Shown here piece by piece: positions 23,934 through 26,512 of a stretch of 26,512 bases of DNA (position 1 is its first letter; each line of letters begins with the position of its first letter). The DNA comes from Monosiga brevicollis MX1 (Eukaryota > Opisthokonta > Choanoflagellata > Craspedida > Salpingoecidae): positions 294,455-320,966 of the forward strand of contig NW_001865056.1 of assembly GCF_000002865.3 (NCBI RefSeq). The letters are read 5' to 3'. The notes under the pieces were generated by a model. That model was not told the origin of the DNA. It saw only the letters and a program-made list of their open reading frames with translations, and ran no database searches. The position numbers and the translations under genes are program-made.

Positions 23934-24270
23934 CGTCCTCTCGCATATGTGCGCGCGTGTTGTGTTAGCTTGTGTCTGTGGTTGTTTGCCGGCTGCGCAT
24001 GTCCTTGTCCCTCCTTTTCGTGAGCTTTTGCGAGTGTGCCAGCCCCAAAGCACCCCACAGGCCAAAATGTCTGACAATATCTTGCTCGCTCTCGCTCTCT
24101 CTCTTACCTCTCCTTCCTGCACAGGGGGGGGATTCGTGTAGGGTATCGTGTTGGGAGCGGGAAGGACTTGTGAGTGTGGTGCGCGTTACCCTGAGGGTTG
24201 GTTGTTGGGTTGGTTGGTGTTTGTTTTCCTTCTTGACCCCCCCCGGCTCTTGCTTGCAATCGCCCCAAAC

Positions 24271-24384
24271 CTCGGAACGGAACGGACGCCGAGGTCCGCG
24301 TTGGCTGGCGCCGATGCTCGAATTGCTGCCGACGTACGCTAGGCGCCCCCCCCCCACTGACTGTTGCGACGCCGTGCTCTTCAT
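24271..24384 (-). CDS. Possible upstream first exon of the SH2 gene
   Basis: A minus-strand ATG at 24384 opens 38 codons (MKSTASQQ..., with LAYVGSNSS) and ends at a GTTTGG donor in phase 0. Ser/Arg-rich composition and a tyrosine motif fit the neighbouring adaptor. I could not build an in-phase path through 23304-24270 to the SH2 exons, apart from a possible 9 nt microexon flanked by GTGCAG and GTAAGA near 24110-24125. This is a suggestion only. Confidence 0.25.
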
Positions 24385-24795
24385 TCTTGATCCTCAAGCG
24401 TCTCTATGCGTTTGAGCGTCGTATCGGCCACCCCAAACCCCGTTGAGAAACTCGCTCGTCAATAAAACTTATTTGAATTGACTTATCACTTGCTGCCGAG
24501 TGTCAAAAGCGCTGACTGCCAGTCGCACACCAGTGGGACACTCCGACGCGCCAACATGCCATGAGTAGAGGAGAGACACACGCGCACTCGAGAGCGGCGG
24601 CATTGCACGCTGACCGGGATCCCGTATTTGCGATGCTCGGGCGCGTTACTGCAACGGTGTGTGACGTCATGATGGGGAGTTGATTCCGAGTTGGATTGTT
24701 TCTGGACCTACTTGGTATGTTGCACTTCACTTGATGCTCTCTCTCTCTCTCAAACTCTCTCTCTCGCAAACTCTCTCTTTGTTGGACTGTTACAG

Positions 24796-26352
24796 CAGCA
24801 ACGGCGGCAAGGGCTTTGTCCATTCTGCGGACGCCCTCACGTCACCCTGCCTCTCACACCGCATAGGCAATCGGAGCATAGCACGCCTTCACAAACTGCC
24901 GTCGCCCATATGGCCCACGGGTGCCAGCATGCCTGCCGTCATCGCCGCCCGACAAGACTGATCCCGGTCACGTTGTAGTCCCCCGCCTTCCCGGCGAAGC
25001 GCACCCCAACTCAAAGGACTTGACTGGGCGTGGAATGTCCTGACACAACGACCGCACCGCACGCAGGCGCTCGTGCCCGTCCCGTCTTCCTTTCCTCAAA
25101 GCTGAACACTTGAATTTGCCTGCAGTAGAAAAGGAATTCAACGCCAAAAGAGGACAGGGCCTCACCACAGCACCCCAACAGGATGACCGGCCCAATTCAT
25201 CAAAGCCAAGTAGACGGCATATCTGGCGAAACAGACTCCCCTCCCAATTCACCAGTCGTCACCCACCCGCTCCTGTTTCTCACCCCTTCTCTTGGTTCTT
25301 CGGACCTCTCTTCACTCAGTCCCAAACCTGAACTGCCAACTTCTCACCCTCCCTCACCCCCCTCTTCCATGCTTGTGAGTTGCTCATTGCTTGTGTGCTT
25401 CTCTCTCTTTCTCTTTGTTTGCTTCCTTTGTTCCTGAGGTTCTTTGTTTCCGCTTGCAGGCTTAATGTTGGTTCTGTTCCTATTCATGTCGTTTCGGCTC
25501 CAGTCCCTAACCCTTTTCCTTAACCCATTACCCCCCAGTTTTTGCAGAGGATATAGCCATTCATGTATGCAGCTCCCACCGGCTGCTTTCCACACACACT
25601 CTCTCTCTCCTTTGCCCTGAGCCCAGACACATAGTCGTACGCACATTTGCGTGTACAAGTGCTAGCTTGGTGAGGGGACTCATTTTTCAACCGGATCGCG
25701 GCGGCGCGAGCATCGCGCGTTTCGTTTCGTTTCGTTTCGTTTGTGGCTATATTTCCCCAACCTCCTTGATTCGTTTCAGCCCCTTCTTGGTCTTTTGCAT
25801 AAACGCACCTGCAAGTGAAGGCCAAGACGCGTTTTGCAGAAACCGATCAACGCCTTTTCTCGAGAGAGTGTGAGTCCTCGCCAACAGCCGCGCACATGCC
25901 TCTTCCTGTGCTTGAATCCCCGAGACTTTCTTTGGCCTCTGCCATCGCTGTACCGTCCTCTTTATTCGGGTGCTGCTGCTCTCCTTTGAGTCATGGTTGC
26001 ACACCACACCACACCACACACACACACACGCACCATCGCTTTACCACCTGCTTTGATTCATGCATGCGTACCGTGAGTGGCTGCCCTTTGGCCTCGATGC
26101 TTGGCTTTGCTTCAACTTCCAACCTTTGCCAATTTGAGCGAGATCATGCATCGCACCATACTCTGCATTCTCTTGGTGTTTCTGAGTGTTGCATCGCCTC
26201 GCATGGCCAGCCTTTGTGTATGCCATGCCCCTGGCCGCCCATTCTCAAAGGAAGCCTCGTACCATTGTCTCTTGGCTACCCGCCTCGGCTGCTGTTGTTG
26301 ATGCGGGCCCTGATGGCATGTCAATCAATCACCTCACACACACACACACACA

Positions 26353-26405
<53 letters not shown>

Positions 26406-26512
26406 GCGCACACACGCACAAACACACACTCACTCACGCACGCGCGCATGCAGCCAACCGTGTCAAGATTCTTGCTGCGCACTTTGGTGTTGCTTCTGCA
26501 TTAAACTCTTTG
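24796..26512 (+). CDS. Unrecognised multi-exon gene, cut by right edge
   Basis: A chain of exons that stays in phase: 24796-24966, 25129-25374, 25635-25669, 25816-25869, 26139-26175, 26251-26293, 26454-26512 (open at the edge). I do not recognise the protein. The first segment has a possible zinc-binding pair (CPFCGRPH, then HGCQHACRH). The second is Ser/Pro-rich and disordered-looking. The later small exons join into a helical stretch (VEIMHRTILCILLEASYH, ATRLGC, NRVKILAAHFGVASALNSL). The start codon is not identified: ATG 25183 is in frame inside exon 2 and could be the true start. Several splice sites are weak (donors GTCACG, GTTGTT), so individual exons may be wrong. The last exon and the GTGAGT donor at 25375 are the best-supported parts. 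Confidence 0.35.
25718..25741 (+). repeat. TTTCG pentamer repeat
   Basis: About four TTTCG units in tandem, in a putative intron of the right-edge gene. Confidence 0.8.
26334..26430. repeat. Compound CA/CT microsatellite
   Basis: CA runs flank a (CT)n core and pass into CACG/CGCG variants, ending at the TGCAG acceptor proposed for the last exon in the window. Confidence 0.9.

Larger units (their letters stand above)
23304..24795. other. Region upstream of SH2 gene; repeats, no firm gene
   Basis: About 1.5 kb. It contains a GCC-rich stretch (23600-23660), a G-rich tract (23750-23825), a long GT repeat (23872-23929), and a C-run at 24343-24355. Long frames on both strands here (444 codons plus at 22689-24023; 270 codons minus at 23310-24122) have no domain and run through repeats. 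An isolated plus-strand AATAAA is at 24461-24466 with no plus-strand gene ending before it. The region may hold 5' UTR exons of the SH2 gene. Confidence 0.4.

Noticed and set aside
22689..24023. A 444-codon plus frame
   Set aside because: It is antisense to the SH2 exons, where conservation lies on minus, and ends in a GT microsatellite giving alternating Val-Cys. It is a shadow frame.
23310..24122. A 270-codon minus frame upstream of the SH2 exons
   Set aside because: It contains a Thr-His microsatellite product and Cys runs and ends in TAG nine bases before the SH2 start codon. I found no in-phase splice that uses it.
24461..24466. AATAAA as a polyadenylation signal for a plus-strand gene
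   Set aside because: No plus-strand coding exon ends upstream of it, and the confident genes here lack an obvious AATAAA. It is probably a chance match.

Overview
This window is nuclear DNA from a gene-dense, intron-rich protist close to animals. The best match is a choanoflagellate such as Monosiga. That assignment is an inference from gene content: CDC42 nearly identical to the human protein, the gamma-secretase subunit PEN-2, a FOXJ2/3-type forkhead factor, a mannose-6-phosphate-receptor-like protein, an SH2 adaptor and a fasciclin-domain secreted protein. Short GT-AG introns, high GC and many dinucleotide repeats fit too. Nearly every gene is split into small exons, so single open frames describe it badly. 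The models below were spliced by hand, and each was kept only if reading phase carried through every junction and the joined protein made sense.

Layout from left to right: a secreted FAS1-domain protein with a Ser/Thr stalk (minus, cut by the left edge); rRNA-processing factor EFG1 (plus, 8 exons); COP9 signalosome subunit 3 (minus, 10 exons); PEN-2 (plus, 5 exons); a FOXJ2/3-like transcription factor (minus, 12 exons); an MRH-domain cation-dependent mannose-6-phosphate-receptor-like protein (minus, 9 exons); a secreted tandem alpha/beta-hydrolase (CE15-like esterase plus a second, nucleophile-less domain; plus, 6 exons); a small coiled-coil protein (minus, 5 exons); CDC42 (plus, 4 exons); an SH2-domain adaptor (minus, 3 supported exons); and a Ser/Pro-rich gene of unknown type (plus, cut by the right edge).

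Neighbouring genes mostly alternate in strand, giving divergent promoter gaps (about 0.5-1.6 kb) and short convergent gaps (about 0.2-1.0 kb). In one convergent pair the 3' coding ends may overlap. TG/CA and CT/GA microsatellites sit mainly in the divergent gaps and in introns. The genes do not form a pathway or cluster. They are an ordinary mixed set covering ribosome biogenesis, protein degradation control, membrane proteolysis, transcription, lysosomal sorting, polysaccharide ester hydrolysis, and GTPase and phosphotyrosine signalling. I found no mobile element, CRISPR array, rRNA or tRNA.

The observations most worth following are the complete mannose-6-phosphate-binding quartet in the receptor-like protein, the two end motifs that tie the forkhead factor to FOXJ2/3, the active-plus-dead tandem hydrolase with a bacterial look, and the altered C-terminal motif of PEN-2.
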